Source: Eubacterium sp.
GTDB taxonomy: Bacteria > Bacillota > Clostridia > Oscillospirales > Acutalibacteraceae
Direction: 5' to 3'
Assembly: GCA_029052085.1 (NCBI GenBank)
Contig: JAIDJS010000305.1
Span: 1-6,143 of the forward strand
Length of the DNA: 6,143 bases
The position numbers and the translations under genes are program-made. Below are positions 6,020 through 6,143 of the stretch, piece by piece. The notes below the pieces were generated by a model that did not search any database, was not told the DNA's origin, and worked only from the letters and a program-made list of their open reading frames with translations. Numbering within the stretch: position 1 is the stretch's first letter; the number at the start of each line of letters is the position of its first letter.

Positions 6020-6040
6020 CTACGATTTCAAAACGCTATT

Positions 6041-6143
6041 CTATTCCCAAATAAATTCAATTTCTTCTGTATCTAAATTTATACTGCAACTGTGATATAC
6101 CGTGCCTTTATATTTAATCCAAATGCTTAAATCAATTTGTAAA
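6041..6143 (-). CDS. C-terminal fragment of an unrecognised protein, cut by the window edge
   Basis: An open frame enters from the right edge on the minus strand and ends at a TAG codon (6043-6041). It encodes 33 residues, beginning LQIDLSIWIKYKGTVYHSC and ending with a Glu-rich stretch and FIWE. The other two minus-strand frames close at once or within a few codons here, and the fragment reads like normal protein (alternating hydrophobic residues suggesting beta strands). A terminator hairpin follows 21 nt later, which supports a real gene end. The fragment is too short to assign to a family, and its start lies outside the window. Confidence 0.6.
   Translation of the reverse strand, partial: LQIDLSIWIKYKGTVYHSCSINLDTEEIEFIWE

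Overview
The window looks like an ordinary chromosomal stretch of a low-to-moderate-GC Firmicute, most likely a Clostridia-class gut-type anaerobe (possibly Oscillospiraceae/Ruminococcaceae). This is inferred from AT-rich intergenic DNA, strong AGGAGG-type ribosome binding sites, compact hairpin terminators with U tracts, and the character of the GatA, GatB and XRE proteins. No 16S gene or other decisive taxonomic marker is present.

Layout, left to right. Positions 1-265 hold a small plus-strand XRE-type helix-turn-helix regulator with an extended -10 promoter almost touching its start codon and a perfect terminator hairpin that contains its stop codon. From 317 onward every gene is on the minus strand. 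A MmcQ/YjbR-family protein (365-724) converges on the regulator and has its own terminator (317-355). A second hairpin (745-774) separates it from the main transcription unit. That unit, read right to left, is aspS (5823-4069), gatC (3997-3710), gatA (3695-2229) and gatB (2214-781), with a likely promoter at 5888-5916. Beyond that promoter lie a terminator hairpin (5994-6019) and the last 33 codons of an unrecognised minus-strand gene that runs off the right edge (6041-6143).

How the genes work together. AspRS charges tRNA with aspartate. The GatCAB amidotransferase converts Asp-tRNA(Asn) to Asn-tRNA(Asn), and in many bacteria also Glu-tRNA(Gln) to Gln-tRNA(Gln). Placing aspS at the head of gatCAB, together with a His in the AspRS anticodon-binding domain that is associated with non-discriminating enzymes, points to indirect (transamidation) synthesis of Asn-tRNA(Asn). 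The AspRS carries several catalytic-domain signatures that differ from the E. coli/Bacillus form and recall the alphaproteobacterial form.

No new defence, mobile or CRISPR-like system was found. The points worth a second look are modest: the specificity and ancestry of AspRS, three hairpins whose only imperfect pair is G-U on the transcribed strand, the twin 14-nt junctions in gatCAB, and the near-leaderless regulator.
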